Below are positions 1 to 8,291 of a stretch of 33,706 nt of DNA, one piece after another; within the stretch, counting starts at the first letter, position 1; every line of letters starts with the position of its first letter. Source of the DNA: DATGEP01 sp035310125. GTDB lineage: Bacteria; Chloroflexota; Ktedonobacteria; Ktedonobacterales; JADMIN01. The notes below the pieces were generated by a model. The model was not told the origin of the DNA and did no database searches. It saw nothing but the letters and a program-made list of their open reading frames with translations. Location: contig DATGEP010000193.1 in the NCBI GenBank assembly GCA_035310125.1, positions 1 through 33,706 on the forward strand. The letters are read 5' to 3'. A program made the translations under genes and the position numbers.

Positions 1-1
1 G

Positions 2-1381
2 CTGTTCGTCGTGTTCTTCGCCGCCCTGCCACATGGCGGTCATACGTCAACTAGCGCTGGTGTTGGGTCCGGCCATGCGACGGCCACAACGCCCACGAAC
101 GAGCACGGCAAGTGGCGGCCAATCGCCGGTCTGACGCATACTCCCGGTGTGCCCGTCATTTCTGTCAGCAATCCGAGCGTTGTCTATGAAGTCGCGAACG
201 GTGTTATTCGCCGCAGCTCCAACGACGGCGCGAGCTGGACGAATCTGCCCAACCCGGCTGATTTCCCCGCCGGTGACACGCCGCAATGGATGGATCTCTT
301 CGTCAGTCCGCTGAGCCCAAATACAGTCTGGACCACCGCGAACCTGACGAACCCTAGCGGCGCGGTCAATTGCCCCGTTCCGCCTCCGTTCGCCTCCACC
401 GGCGGCAATGTCGCGTATGGCGGCAGCAGCGCCCTCTACAGCGACAACATCCTCTACGGCGGCAGCGTTCCGTGCCAGGTCCAGAATGTCAGCGTGGATG
501 GCGGCCAGACGTGGAAATTGGTGAAGCTCTCCTTCGCGTTCATGCTCGGTACCGTCAACGCGGATTCGGGCTTCTCCGGCCCTTATGGCCAGTACAGCGC
601 GGCGCCTCTGGAGCAGGGTGACCAGATCCATGACCCCCGCCTCTATACGCTCACGACCGACGGCCCCCTCGCCATGTCAAACAGTGGCGGGCATGTCGCG
701 ATGAGCAGCGACGGCGGCGTCACCTGGCAGGACGCGAGCGCGCAACTCACGTCGGCGGGACTGGATATCTGCGACCTCGCCGCCGTTCCCATCGGCTCGA
801 CCCTCTTCGCGGTCGCCAACGCCAATGGCTGTAGCATAGACGGCGCTACCGCGCCCTCGCTCTGGCGCAGCGACGATGGGGGTGGACACTGGCATCAGGT
901 GACGCTGCCACCTGATCGGTTTATCTTTGGGATTGCGGCCACGGGTGGCGCGCAGCCGAGGCTCTATGCGCAGACGGCAACGTTATTGCACACGCACGCC
1001 GCCAACACAGCGGCGCTGGCGACGGATTTCTTCGCCAGCACCAACGGCGGCCAGACCTGGCAGCAGACCCCTGCGCAGGGTGTTCCGGCGAGCGTTGTTG
1101 GCTCCGGTTCTATGACGGTTCTCGGTGATGGCAACGTAGTCGTTCCGTTCATCAACGTAGACCCACAGGCAGGCCCCACTGCACCGGCGACCTATACGTT
1201 CGAGGTGTGGCAGCCGGGCGCGGCGGCCTGGAAGAAGCTGTCGCAACTGTCGCTCTACGGCATCGCGCAGCTTCAGACGCTGCCTGATCCCACCACCAAC
1301 TCCGGCGCCCTCTGGCTGACCGTCGCAGACAGCGGCAATCCGCAGGGGAGCACTTTCAGCGTCGAAACGTATTTGCCGTAG
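2..1381 (+). CDS. Secreted Asp-box (BNR) repeat protein, 5' partial
   Basis: The reading frame is already open at the left edge, so the start lies upstream; the first visible residues (LFVVFFAALPHGG) look like the end of an export signal or membrane anchor. The rest is a soluble, Gly/Ser/Thr-rich protein with several Asp-box motifs of the form S-x-D-G-G-x-T-W: SNDGASW, SVDGGQTW, SSDGGVTW, SDDGGGHW and STNGGQTW. Asp-boxes sit on the blades of sialidase/BNR beta-propellers, so an extracellular or surface beta-propeller is the likely fold. No catalytic residues of true sialidases can be assigned, and a function in ligand binding or as a surface structural protein is only a guess. It ends in TAG and is followed by REP-like palindromes. 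Fold fairly sure, function unknown. Confidence 0.75.
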   Translation: MFVVFFAALPHGGHTSTSAGVGSGHATATTPTNEHGKWRPIAGLTHTPGVPVISVSNPSVVYEVANGVIRRSSNDGASWTNLPNPADFPAGDTPQWMDLFVSPLSPNTVWTTANLTNPSGAVNCPVPPPFASTGGNVAYGGSSALYSDNILYGGSVPCQVQNVSVDGGQTWKLVKLSFAFMLGTVNADSGFSGPYGQYSAAPLEQGDQIHDPRLYTLTTDGPLAMSNSGGHVAMSSDGGVTWQDASAQLTSAGLDICDLAAVPIGSTLFAVANANGCSIDGATAPSLWRSDDGGGHWHQVTLPPDRFIFGIAATGGAQPRLYAQTATLLHTHAANTAALATDFFASTNGGQTWQQTPAQGVPASVVGSGSMTVLGDGNVVVPFINVDPQAGPTAPATYTFEVWQPGAAAWKKLSQLSLYGIAQLQTLPDPTTNSGALWLTVADSGNPQGSTFSVETYLP

Positions 1382-1417
1382 GTGTCGGTGGCGGTAAGAT
1401 GCCGCCGGGCCGGGGCC

Positions 1418-1463
1418 GGGCGCAGCAGGCAGCGAGGACAGGCGCAGCAGGCAGCGCCCCTAC
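1418..1463. repeat. REP-like palindromes (one degenerate, one full)
   Basis: Positions 1441-1463 hold a nearly full copy of the dispersed element: stem GGCGC, loop AGCAGGCA, stem GCGCC, tail CTAC. Positions 1418-1440 hold a copy whose right arm has decayed. Read on the minus strand the element starts with GTAG followed by a GC-rich hairpin, the layout of REP sequences. Confidence 0.7.
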
Positions 1464-1500
1464 AGCGGGCGGAAGCTCGATGTGGTGAGACGGGGCGCTT

Positions 1501-2880
1501 TTACAGGCTGAAACCGCGATGGAGACCGGCAACCGCGCTGTGCCAGGGCGAGGATTCGCCGATCTGCCGGACGATGACCCGCGCCAGCGGGATCGCCAGG
1601 TAGAGGAAGACCAGCACGGCATATGCGATGTAGAGCTCGTTTCGGTGTGACAGCGGCTCCGCGACGAAGAACGGCCGCCACAGCGCACTGTATTGTGGGA
1701 GGTAGTGGCAATAGAACTCATGGGCGTAGTTGTTCGCCTGGCAGATGGGCGATAGTGTCTGCTGGCCGAAGACCGCGCCGTCTATGTCTATCCAGACCGA
1801 GAGCGCCAGCACGAAGAACGTCAGCAGATTGCTCTTGATGGACGCGGAGGGATGTCGCAACCGCACGGCCAGCGCGAATGCCGCGGGCAGCGAGAGGATC
1901 AGGAAGAAGCGCGGTCCCCAGTACCATCCTCCGTACCAGGCCCACCACGGCGCATAGATTACGACCAGCCCGGCCCCGAAGAGCAGCCATGATGTGTGAG
2001 CGGCGTATAGCTCGCGCCCACGTTTGACACTCCCCTCCAGGAGCACCCGCCGAACCGGCAAGAACGCGCCGGGCAGATAGAAGATCAGCCCTTTGCCGAA
2101 GGAGAAGAGAATGGCGAGTAGGCCGAGCAGAATTGGTGTGGTAAAGCCGGGGTCCTGGCCGTAGCCGCCGTTGAGTGGACCGCCGCGCCGGAGCCAGTTT
2201 TCCGCGCCAGTGAGCGCGACCGCCGCTACGAACACGAGGACGGGACGCAGGCTGCGCAGCTCCAGGATGCGCTTGCCCACGATGAGGGCCAGCGCGGGAA
2301 GGGTGGCGGGGGTGTTTGCCGCGCCAAGGATGATCAGGATCCAGCCGGTGCGGCGCAGGCCACACTCGTCAAAGAGGAGTCCCAGGCCCACGCCGAGCAC
2401 GGTGAAGACCTCACCATAAAAGGAGGTGAGGTGGAAGGGGAACATCGAGGCGGCGATCAGCAAGAGGAAGAATGTGCGCAGGAGCTTGCGGTCCATGCGG
2501 TTGCGCAGCGCGAACCAGGCGCCGACGATGCCGATGGCAAACAGCGCCCAATCGTAATGCAGCGCCCAATCGGCGTCGCTGCCGAAGAGCCTGCCGAGCC
2601 GGTAGAGGGGCACCGCGAAGATCGGCCCGATCAGCGAGTACTTTCCTGGTGAGAGGCGGTGAAAATCTATGAGCTGGATCAGCTCGGTGTAGCGGTCCTG
2701 GCCGTCGCCATGAAACTGATATGTCAGGAGCTCAAGCAGGGCGGCCAGCCCCAGCGCGATGAGCGCCGTTTCGATGAGCGCCCACGAACGCGGGTCCGCG
2801 AGCAGGCTACGGAGCGAGGCGCGAGGCGACGCATCCCCAGGTGGTGCGGCTTCCGGCGCCTCTTCGGAGCGTATGGTCAT
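1501..2880 (-). CDS. Polytopic membrane protein, GT39-like
   Basis: A 459-residue protein with roughly ten hydrophobic segments, among them about residues 33-53, 82-95, 112-127, 135-150, 157-170, 178-202, 212-225, 248-268, 297-311, 325-340, 350-365 and 415-437. The motif WYGGWYWGPRF near residues 315-325, followed by a hydrophobic stretch, resembles a motif seen in membrane glycosyltransferase-like proteins of the GT39/mannosyltransferase type. I therefore infer a lipid-linked sugar transferase or related envelope protein. The start at ATG 2880 (MTIRSEE) is preferred because the frame upstream of it is low-complexity and not membrane-like; the open frame reaches 3024. It stands alone on the minus strand, convergent with the upstream Asp-box gene. 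No catalytic acidic pair can be assigned with confidence. Confidence 0.65.
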   Translation of the reverse strand: MTIRSEEAPEAAPPGDASPRASLRSLLADPRSWALIETALIALGLAALLELLTYQFHGDGQDRYTELIQLIDFHRLSPGKYSLIGPIFAVPLYRLGRLFGSDADWALHYDWALFAIGIVGAWFALRNRMDRKLLRTFFLLLIAASMFPFHLTSFYGEVFTVLGVGLGLLFDECGLRRTGWILIILGAANTPATLPALALIVGKRILELRSLRPVLVFVAAVALTGAENWLRRGGPLNGGYGQDPGFTTPILLGLLAILFSFGKGLIFYLPGAFLPVRRVLLEGSVKRGRELYAAHTSWLLFGAGLVVIYAPWWAWYGGWYWGPRFFLILSLPAAFALAVRLRHPSASIKSNLLTFFVLALSVWIDIDGAVFGQQTLSPICQANNYAHEFYCHYLPQYSALWRPFFVAEPLSHRNELYIAYAVLVFLYLAIPLARVIVRQIGESSPWHSAVAGLHRGFSL

Positions 2881-3441
2881 ACGTGGTGTTCCGTAGGTAT
2901 GAAGGCCGCCATTCGCGAGCAGCGGCATGAATGCGTAGCACGGATGTGGCGCTGTTGGGTGTTCGAGCGCGCATGGGGTGGTCGCGGCGGCACTGAAAGG
3001 CTGACGCGCGCCGTCCACTAACATGCTACGACGGAGCGGCGTGGCTCCGTGTCGCGTCGGGAACCGGCACTATGCCAGTATGCCATGTGTCCGGCGCCAG
3101 CATGCCGATGCGAGATGTGCCGTGCGCCATTGTCCTACATCCTCAGGCGATGCGCAACAGGTGGCGACAAGATAGCTACTTACCACGTTCGGCGACGGGC
3201 GCAGCAGGCAGCGCCCCTACAACGGGTGGCGAGCGGGCGCAGCAGGCAGCGCCCCTACATGGCGGTGGCGAGCGGGCGCAGCAGGCAGTGGGCGGCGGCA
3301 GGCGGCGGGGACGGGCGCAGCAGGCAGCGCCCCTACAACATCCTGGGCGGGGATGGGTGTGGTGGGCGGCGGGCGCGCGAAGGCTGCCAGCGCATACTCG
3401 CACTGGCAGCCTTCTTGGGGAATAGCGCGTGCCGTGGTGCG
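2881..3441. other. Intergenic region between divergent/convergent neighbours
   Basis: This 560-nt stretch lies upstream of the membrane-protein gene and downstream of rpsA (both minus strand). It contains no credible gene. Its main content is the REP-like cluster at 3197-3336; the short reading frames here simply translate the repeats. Confidence 0.6.
3197..3336. repeat. Cluster of four REP-like palindromes
   Basis: Full copies at 3197-3220, 3235-3258 and 3313-3336, and a degenerate copy at 3274-3297. Each full copy is 24 nt: GGGCGC, an 8-nt loop AGCAGGCA, GCGCCC, then CTAC. Start-to-start distances are 38, 39 and 39 nt, and the 14-15 nt between copies is itself related (GGTGGCGAGC precedes copies two and three), so the unit seems to have been amplified in tandem. 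It lies just past the 3' end of rpsA. Confidence 0.8.
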
Positions 3442-5328
3442 CTATGCCTCGGTTGGCGCGGAGGTTTCGCCTTCCGCCGCGGGAGTCTCGGCAGGGGCGG
3501 AACGCTTGGTTTTCGCCGCCGGCCCGGTGACTGGCGCTTCGACTGCCTGGGCGGCGGTGGTGGCGTCAGCAGCGCCGTTGGCGGCGGCGGTCTGCTCGGC
3601 CTCCGGCACGTCGGGCGCCGGGGTTGGGGCGGCCTCAACCGGAGCTTCCGCAGCTTCCGCAGCTTCCGCAGGCGGCGTGGCGGCGGCTTCTGGCGGGGTT
3701 GGGGCGGCCTCAGCCGGGGCAGCTTCCGCTGGTGTCGCGGCAGCTGGAGCTTCGACTGGGGCGGAAACGGCCTCAGCCGTGTCCTGAGCTGGAGCTTCAA
3801 CCGGAGCCGGAGCGGCCTCAGCCGGGGCTGGGGCAGGCGGGGTTTCGGCTGGTGCCTCAACCGGAGCGGTCGCAGTGGGAGTGGAGGCCGTGGCTTCTGG
3901 CTGCGGGCGATCCTGGTTGGCCGCATGAGCGGCCTGGAACGCGGCGGCCATCGCCGTCATCGGCGCTTCCTCCGGCTGTGGGCGCGGGCGGCCACGCGAC
4001 GGCTGCTCTGGGCGACCGGCGGGCTGCTCCGGTTGGGACGGGGCGGAAACGTCCGCCGCGCCCTCAGCGGGCGCCTCGGCGCTCGGATGCGATGCTGTCG
4101 CTTCATGCTCCGTGGCCTGGGGGGCCTCTTCAGCGGCGGGGGCTATTTCGTCCACCTGACGGATGGAGAGACCAAGGCGGCGGCGCTCGGCGTCAATGCG
4201 CAGGATGCGCACCGTGACGTCCTGGCCCTCTTTGAGCACGGCCTTGGGGTCTTGCTGACCGGCAGGCAGCTCGGAGAGGTGGATCAGCCCTTCCACGCCG
4301 TCCTCGATGCGGGCGAAGGCGCCGAATGGCGCGATCTTGGTGATGGTGCCGTGGACGAGCTGGCCCACCTGATAGCGGGCTTCTACGGTGGTCCAGGGGT
4401 CCACCTCGGCGCGCTTGATGGAGAGGGCGATCTTTTTCTTCTCCTTGTCCACCGAGAGCACCTGAACCTCGACCTCCTGGCCAACTTTGAGGACTTCGCT
4501 GGGATGGTTGACGCGGCTCCAGGCGAGCTGGCTGATGTGGACGAGGCCATCGGCGCCGCCCAGATCCACGAAGGCGCCGAAGTTGGAGAGGTTGCTGACG
4601 ATGCCCTTGCGGACTTCGCCGACCTGCAACTCGTTGAGGAGCTCTTCGCGCCGCTTCGCGCGCCACTCCTGAACGGCGAGACGCTCGGAGAGGATCAGGC
4701 GGTTGCGGTTGCGGTTGATCTCGATGATCTTGAGCTGGAGCTTGCGGCCGACCATGCTTTGCAGCTTGTTCTGGGTTTCCTGGTTGTCGGCGGTGTCTTC
4801 GCGCTTGAGGTTGAGGATCTGGCTGATGGGCACGAAGCCGCGAATGCCTTCGAGATTGACGATCAGGCCGCCTTTGTTGTGGTCAATGACCTCGGCTTCG
4901 AGGAGATCGCCGCGCTCGTACTGCTCCTGTGCGACGCGCCACTGGCGCTCCAGGCGGGCGCGTTTGATGGAGACGATGGCGTGTCCTTCGGGGGTTTCGG
5001 GCTGCATGACGTAGACGAGCACGTTGTCGCCCATCTTGAGCTCCGCGAGCGACCCGTAGCCCTGGTTGGGCAGCTCCTTGGTCGAGAGCACCCCCTCGCT
5101 CTTGAGGCCGATGTCTACCAGGATCTCATCCTGATCCATGCGCACGATCTGGCCTTCGACGACATCGCCGCGCTTGATGCTCTTGAACTGCGCTTCTTGC
5201 TCCTCCAGCAAGCGCTGCATCTCGCTCATGTCGGGCATGTCGTTGACATCGTTCAAGTCAACGGCAGATTCCTGCCCATCGTGCCCCTGGCTGCTCTGTC
5301 CAGTGAACTCTTCGTCTACACTACTCAT
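3442..5328 (-). CDS. rpsA: 30S ribosomal protein S1 (four S1 domains)
   Basis: A 628-residue S1 protein that helps the 30S subunit bind and unfold mRNA leaders. Four S1 OB-fold domains are visible at about residues 53-122, 138-215, 236-305 and 322-391. Domains three and four have the classical signatures NFGAFVDLGG...GLVHISQL and PFGAFARIED...GLIHLSEL, and domain two has the diverged GFVPISQI form typical of S1. The start is ATG 5328 (MSSVDEE), preceded by AGGTCAGGGA; an in-frame ATG 16 codons upstream has no better site. Residues 392-628 form an unusually long Ala/Pro/Glu/Thr-rich low-complexity tail with many APAEA/PVEAP-type units, probably disordered. The gene is monocistronic, with a likely promoter at 5913-5941. 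The S1 assignment is firm; the role of the tail is unknown. Confidence 0.93.
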   Translation of the reverse strand: MSSVDEEFTGQSSQGHDGQESAVDLNDVNDMPDMSEMQRLLEEQEAQFKSIKRGDVVEGQIVRMDQDEILVDIGLKSEGVLSTKELPNQGYGSLAELKMGDNVLVYVMQPETPEGHAIVSIKRARLERQWRVAQEQYERGDLLEAEVIDHNKGGLIVNLEGIRGFVPISQILNLKREDTADNQETQNKLQSMVGRKLQLKIIEINRNRNRLILSERLAVQEWRAKRREELLNELQVGEVRKGIVSNLSNFGAFVDLGGADGLVHISQLAWSRVNHPSEVLKVGQEVEVQVLSVDKEKKKIALSIKRAEVDPWTTVEARYQVGQLVHGTITKIAPFGAFARIEDGVEGLIHLSELPAGQQDPKAVLKEGQDVTVRILRIDAERRRLGLSIRQVDEIAPAAEEAPQATEHEATASHPSAEAPAEGAADVSAPSQPEQPAGRPEQPSRGRPRPQPEEAPMTAMAAAFQAAHAANQDRPQPEATASTPTATAPVEAPAETPPAPAPAEAAPAPVEAPAQDTAEAVSAPVEAPAAATPAEAAPAEAAPTPPEAAATPPAEAAEAAEAPVEAAPTPAPDVPEAEQTAAANGAADATTAAQAVEAPVTGPAAKTKRSAPAETPAAEGETSAPTEA

Positions 5329-5912
5329 GATCCCTGACCTACTGCTTTTACTCGCGTCTTTGGCGTGCTCGCGCACGTTGGGGACGTTGTGGCTGTCACC
5401 GGCGGGGCCAAACGGCCTTTTGGGACAGCGGGTTCCCCTGCACCATCGGCATGGGGGCTGGCTCCCCTGGTTGGGGGCATGCCGCTACGCGTCGCGCTGA
5501 ATCCAGAGGTGGCCGCCGTTGCGGGTGGGGCGAGCCTAACGGGAAGGCGTCCGCTGGATAGATGGGCGTTGTGGCGCGGCAAGGTGAAGGGGAGGGATGG
5601 ATTCGCGGGCCGGGAGAGACGAATTCAGCGTCCAGCTACGCTCTGGGAATTCCGCGCGGTGGCTGGCGCGGGAAGCGTGCCGTTCAAGTGTCCTGCGTTG
5701 TTCTGGTTCGCGCTCTAGCATTCCGTTCCGGATGATGAAACCGAATGCGGCGACTCATCTGTGCTGTGTCTGTGCGTGATTGTCTGCTGCTGCCAGTCCG
5801 CCCGCGCTGGAACGCCAATGCGCCGAGCCAGCGTATAGCTCTCGGCTACATTTGGAGATTCCAACGCTCGCGTCCCACGCGAGCCGCGTTGCATGCCCCC
5901 ACTTCAGCGCCT
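5329..5912 (-). other. Long leader / intergenic region of rpsA
   Basis: If the promoter at 5913-5941 is used, the rpsA transcript has a leader of nearly 580 nt. I see no recognisable gene, tRNA, RNase P, tmRNA or SRP RNA signature on either strand. A leader this long could hold autoregulatory structure, as ribosomal protein leaders often do, but no specific motif is identified. Confidence 0.35.
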
Positions 5913-5941
5913 ATTATACCAAAGGGCGAGGTGAGGCGCAA
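5913..5941 (-). promoter_or_regulatory. Sigma-70 type promoter, probably for rpsA
   Basis: On the minus strand TTGCGC (5936-5941) is separated by 17 nt from TATAAT (5913-5918), and the -10 is preceded by TG plus one base (extended -10). It points toward rpsA, the next minus-strand gene, 585 nt away. Confidence 0.55.
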
Positions 5942-6018
5942 GGAGCACTCTCCATTTGGGGCCCGAATTCTCCTATTGTGAACAGATTGTCAGAATGTGC
6001 GAGTGTAGGTGAGGTGCA

Positions 6019-6675
6019 GTGGCGCGACAAGGCTCCGGTCCTTTGGAGGTTGAATCGAGGTCCGCGGGCCGGCGCGCCTATTTGCTCGGCGACGCCGCGG
6101 CGCTTGTCGAGTACCTGCGCCGGTCGCTGCCGCAGCATGTTGAGCCGCAGCCGACGACGGGTCCGGCCGCCGCCGCGAAGGCCGCCGCCGTGCTCGCGCC
6201 GATCTATGCGCTGGATGGACGCCCATATCTGCTCTTTACGCAGCGCTCACTCGCGCTTTCGAGCCATCGCGGGGAAATCTCGTTTCCTGGCGGCTCACGC
6301 GATGCGACGGATGTGAGCCTGCGACAAACGGCGCTGCGAGAGACGATGGAGGAGCTGGGATTAGATGCGGGGCGCGTGGAGATTTTGGGCGCGCTGCCGA
6401 GCGTTTTTACCTCTGTGAGCAACTTTCTTGTTGTGCCGTATGCTGGCTGGATGGGTGAGGGCTTGCCGGCACTGAGGCCGAACCCTTCGGAGGTGGCTGA
6501 AATCATCCAGGCGCCGCTGGCCGGTCTCGACGATGCCGCGATCTATCACCGGGAAATCTGGCGTCGGGGCGGCGCGGAACATCTTATCCACTTTTATGAC
6601 TATGGGGCGTACCGTATCTGGGGCGCTACGGGGCGAATGCTCCACAGCCTGTTGAGCCTGCTGCCGGAGGAGTGA
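6019..6675 (+). CDS. Nudix hydrolase, NudL-type CoA pyrophosphatase
   Basis: A 218-residue protein predicted to hydrolyse coenzyme A or acyl-CoA to phosphopantetheine derivatives and 3',5'-ADP. The CoA-pyrophosphatase signature is visible: LLFTQRS (71-77), HRGEISFPGG (83-92), then TALRETMEELGL (104-115), which supplies the RExxEExG metal-binding core of the Nudix box. As in other NudL/NUDT7 relatives, the box begins with the GG of FPGG and a D-x-x-D spacer. The GTG start at 6019 is chosen because GGTGAGG stands 4 nt upstream. The N-terminal 60 residues are Ala-rich and specific to this lineage. It is transcribed divergently from rpsA and followed convergently by the HTH gene. Family assignment is sure; substrate is inferred from the signature. 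Confidence 0.88.
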   Translation: MARQGSGPLEVESRSAGRRAYLLGDAAALVEYLRRSLPQHVEPQPTTGPAAAAKAAAVLAPIYALDGRPYLLFTQRSLALSSHRGEISFPGGSRDATDVSLRQTALRETMEELGLDAGRVEILGALPSVFTSVSNFLVVPYAGWMGEGLPALRPNPSEVAEIIQAPLAGLDDAAIYHREIWRRGGAEHLIHFYDYGAYRIWGATGRMLHSLLSLLPEE

Positions 6676-6683
6676 GGCGCGGG

Positions 6684-7526
6684 CTAGCGGTGGCGCATGC
6701 GTCTGGGCGCGCGGCCGCTGGATACGTTGCCGCCGGCCTTGCCGCGAGCGGGAGGGAACCGCACCCCCAGCCCCACCGCCGCGCGCTGCGCCCGCGCCGC
6801 GCCTGGAACGTCGCTCGCTCTGCCGCGTGCGCCTCCGTGCGGGACGAGGGGGGCATTGGCAGAGGGAGCGGTGGAGGGTTTTGCCGATTCTGCCGGAATC
6901 TCGGAATCGGGACGAGAGATAGAAGCGAGAGGCATTGCCGATTCTGCCGGAATCTCGGAATCGAGATGAGGGATGGAAGCGAAGGGCATTGCCGATTCTG
7001 CCGGAAATCGCGTTTGTGGGGTGGGCGGTGTGCGGGTGAGGTCCGGGGTGAGGTCTGCGGGGAGGTCCGAGGTGGGGTCCGAGGTGGGGGCGGCGAGCAG
7101 GTCGGGATGATCGCTGAGACTCAGCAGGCGGACGATCTGGCGCTGGGCGTCGAGGGCGAGGCGCAGGTAGCGGGGGCCGTGACGTCCCGTGGTGGAAGTG
7201 GTGGACGCTGGCGGTGGGGTTGGTGTAGGCTCGGCGGTGGGGTTGGTGTAGCTGGGGCGGGGGAGCTGCTGGTCCCGCTCGAAGGCGTCCCAGGCGGCGG
7301 CGGAGAGCTGGTGGAGGTGTTCGAGGGCGCGGACGAATTCGTCGGCAAGGCGGGTGCGCTCGTCGGCGGCGATGTCCTGGCGGACGCCGGCGATCCAGGC
7401 GCGGACGGTGCGCTCGGGGACGCCAAGGGTGGTGGCGATGGCGGGGGAGCGCAGGCCCTGGCAGAAGAGGGAGAAGGCGCGCATGGGAAGGGTGGTGGGG
7501 GGTGGGGTGATGGCGGCGGCGGACAT
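6684..7526 (-). CDS. HTH (homeodomain-like) protein with 18-aa repeats
   Basis: A 280-residue protein with an N-terminal helix-turn-helix at about residues 15-50 (FCQGLRSPAIATTLGVPERTV is the HTH core), like those of terminase small subunits and transposase-type DNA-binding modules. A mid region at 115-145 (RYLRLALDAQRQIVRLLSL) looks like a helical dimerisation segment of the kind found in phage-derived small proteins. Residues 174-216 are repeats of an 18-residue unit around EIPAESAMP, encoded by a 54-bp tandem repeat. The C-terminus is Arg/Gly/Ala-rich. ATG 7526 is well supported by AAAGGAG 8 nt upstream; the long open frame further upstream runs through REP elements and is not coding. Possibly a domesticated phage gene; function unknown. 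Confidence 0.6.
   Translation of the reverse strand: MSAAAITPPPTTLPMRAFSLFCQGLRSPAIATTLGVPERTVRAWIAGVRQDIAADERTRLADEFVRALEHLHQLSAAAWDAFERDQQLPRPSYTNPTAEPTPTPPPASTTSTTGRHGPRYLRLALDAQRQIVRLLSLSDHPDLLAAPTSDPTSDLPADLTPDLTRTPPTPQTRFPAESAMPFASIPHLDSEIPAESAMPLASISRPDSEIPAESAKPSTAPSANAPLVPHGGARGRASDVPGAARAQRAAVGLGVRFPPARGKAGGNVSSGRAPRRMRHR
6881..7008. repeat. 54-bp tandem repeat within the HTH gene
   Basis: Copies begin at 6881, 6935 and 6989, each opening with TTGCCGATTCTGCCGGAA. The period is exactly 54 bp, so the reading frame is preserved and each unit adds 18 residues. The last copy is cut after about 20 bases. Confidence 0.85.
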
Positions 7527-7599
7527 GGAGGTGGCTCCTTTCGGGGATGTGGCGGCCGGATGATGGTCCGGATCGCGCGGAGGACGGGCGGACGGCGAC

Positions 7600-7622
7600 G
7601 GGCGTCCACCGGACGCTCCTAC
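7600..7622. repeat. REP-like palindrome, type B
   Basis: GGGCGTCC, loop ACC, then GGACGCTC and CTAC: an 8-bp stem with a 3-base loop, one base changed from the copy at 7726-7748. It has the same CTAC foot as type A but a different stem. Confidence 0.75.
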
Positions 7623-7672
7623 GGATGGAAGGGCGCGAGTGGTTTGGCGATTCCACGATGCATTGTGGATGC

Positions 7673-7696
7673 GGGCGCAGCAGGCAGCGCCCCTAC
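7673..7696. repeat. REP-like palindrome, type A
   Basis: A full 24-nt copy identical to the elements at 3197-3220 and 14657-14680. Confidence 0.8.
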
Positions 7697-7725
7697 GGCG
7701 TCCACGGCGGCGAGCGGGCGGCGGC

Positions 7726-7748
7726 GGGCGTCCACCGGACGCCCCTAC
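7726..7748. repeat. REP-like palindrome, type B
   Basis: GGGCGTCC-ACC-GGACGCCC-CTAC, a perfect 8-bp stem with a 3-nt loop and the CTAC foot. Confidence 0.8.
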
Positions 7749-8291
7749 GATGGAAGGGTGGGCGCGATGCATGGAGAAGTGTAGCATCGAGGAGGGGGGC
7801 GGCGCGACGGTCAGAGCCGGGCAGGAACGGTCAAACGCGGCCATGAGTTTTGGGATCCGCTGGCTGGCTGGAATGCTGTCTTCACCAGCTTCCCACGCCT
7901 GATTGTGCCGGCCACTGGTACGAATATGCTGGCCTGAAGGTGGGATGCCGTAGGGGTTACTGGCACGGAGCTTGCGCGTCACACAGAGCAGACGAGTCAA
8001 TGCGCCGCGCCGCATGGCCCCCACCTGTTGCGCCAGACGCTCGCTGTACTCGTCAGATCTCGGAGAATGGCCCGCGTAGAGCGTTTTCGTAGCGCGAGTA
8101 TTCGTACGCTGTCTCTTCATTATCGCGGCTGTGGGCATCTGAGCGGCGCGGGCGGATTCCGCCGACACGCCGCATGCGAGCGCCGGCTTCCTCTGTTCCC
8201 ACTTCATTGCGGCGCTGGCATGGAAGGTGAGTCTTCCTCGGCCCACAGCCGTTTCTTGTGCGTTTCGTCTGTTATTTTTTTTCTCGGCGCG

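Larger units (their letters stand above)
7527..8291. other. Intergenic region rich in REP-like palindromes
   Basis: About 760 nt separate two minus-strand genes. The half nearest the HTH gene (7600-7748) contains three palindromic elements. The remainder (7750-8291) has no ORF with a ribosome-binding site or recognisable domain, no tRNA-like sequence, and an isolated T-run near 8274 with no hairpin. Confidence 0.5.

Noticed and set aside
3197..3336. Possible CRISPR array
   Set aside because: Regular 38-39 bp spacing, but spacers are only 14-15 nt, similar to each other, and the repeat is a dispersed palindrome found elsewhere; no cas genes.
3049..5337. Long plus-strand open frame (762 codons) opposite rpsA
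   Set aside because: It mirrors the S1 gene in a GC-rich sequence, begins by translating REP elements, has low-complexity Gly/Arg/Ser composition and no start signal. The minus-strand S1 domains are unmistakable.
6672..7784. Plus-strand open frame opposite the HTH gene
   Set aside because: Very Gly-rich, without a ribosome-binding site, and it runs through REP elements; the minus-strand frame has an HTH and an AAAGGAG site.
8268..8282. T-run near 8274 as a terminator for the flavoprotein gene
   Set aside because: It is not preceded by a hairpin, and it lies on the wrong strand relative to the gene.
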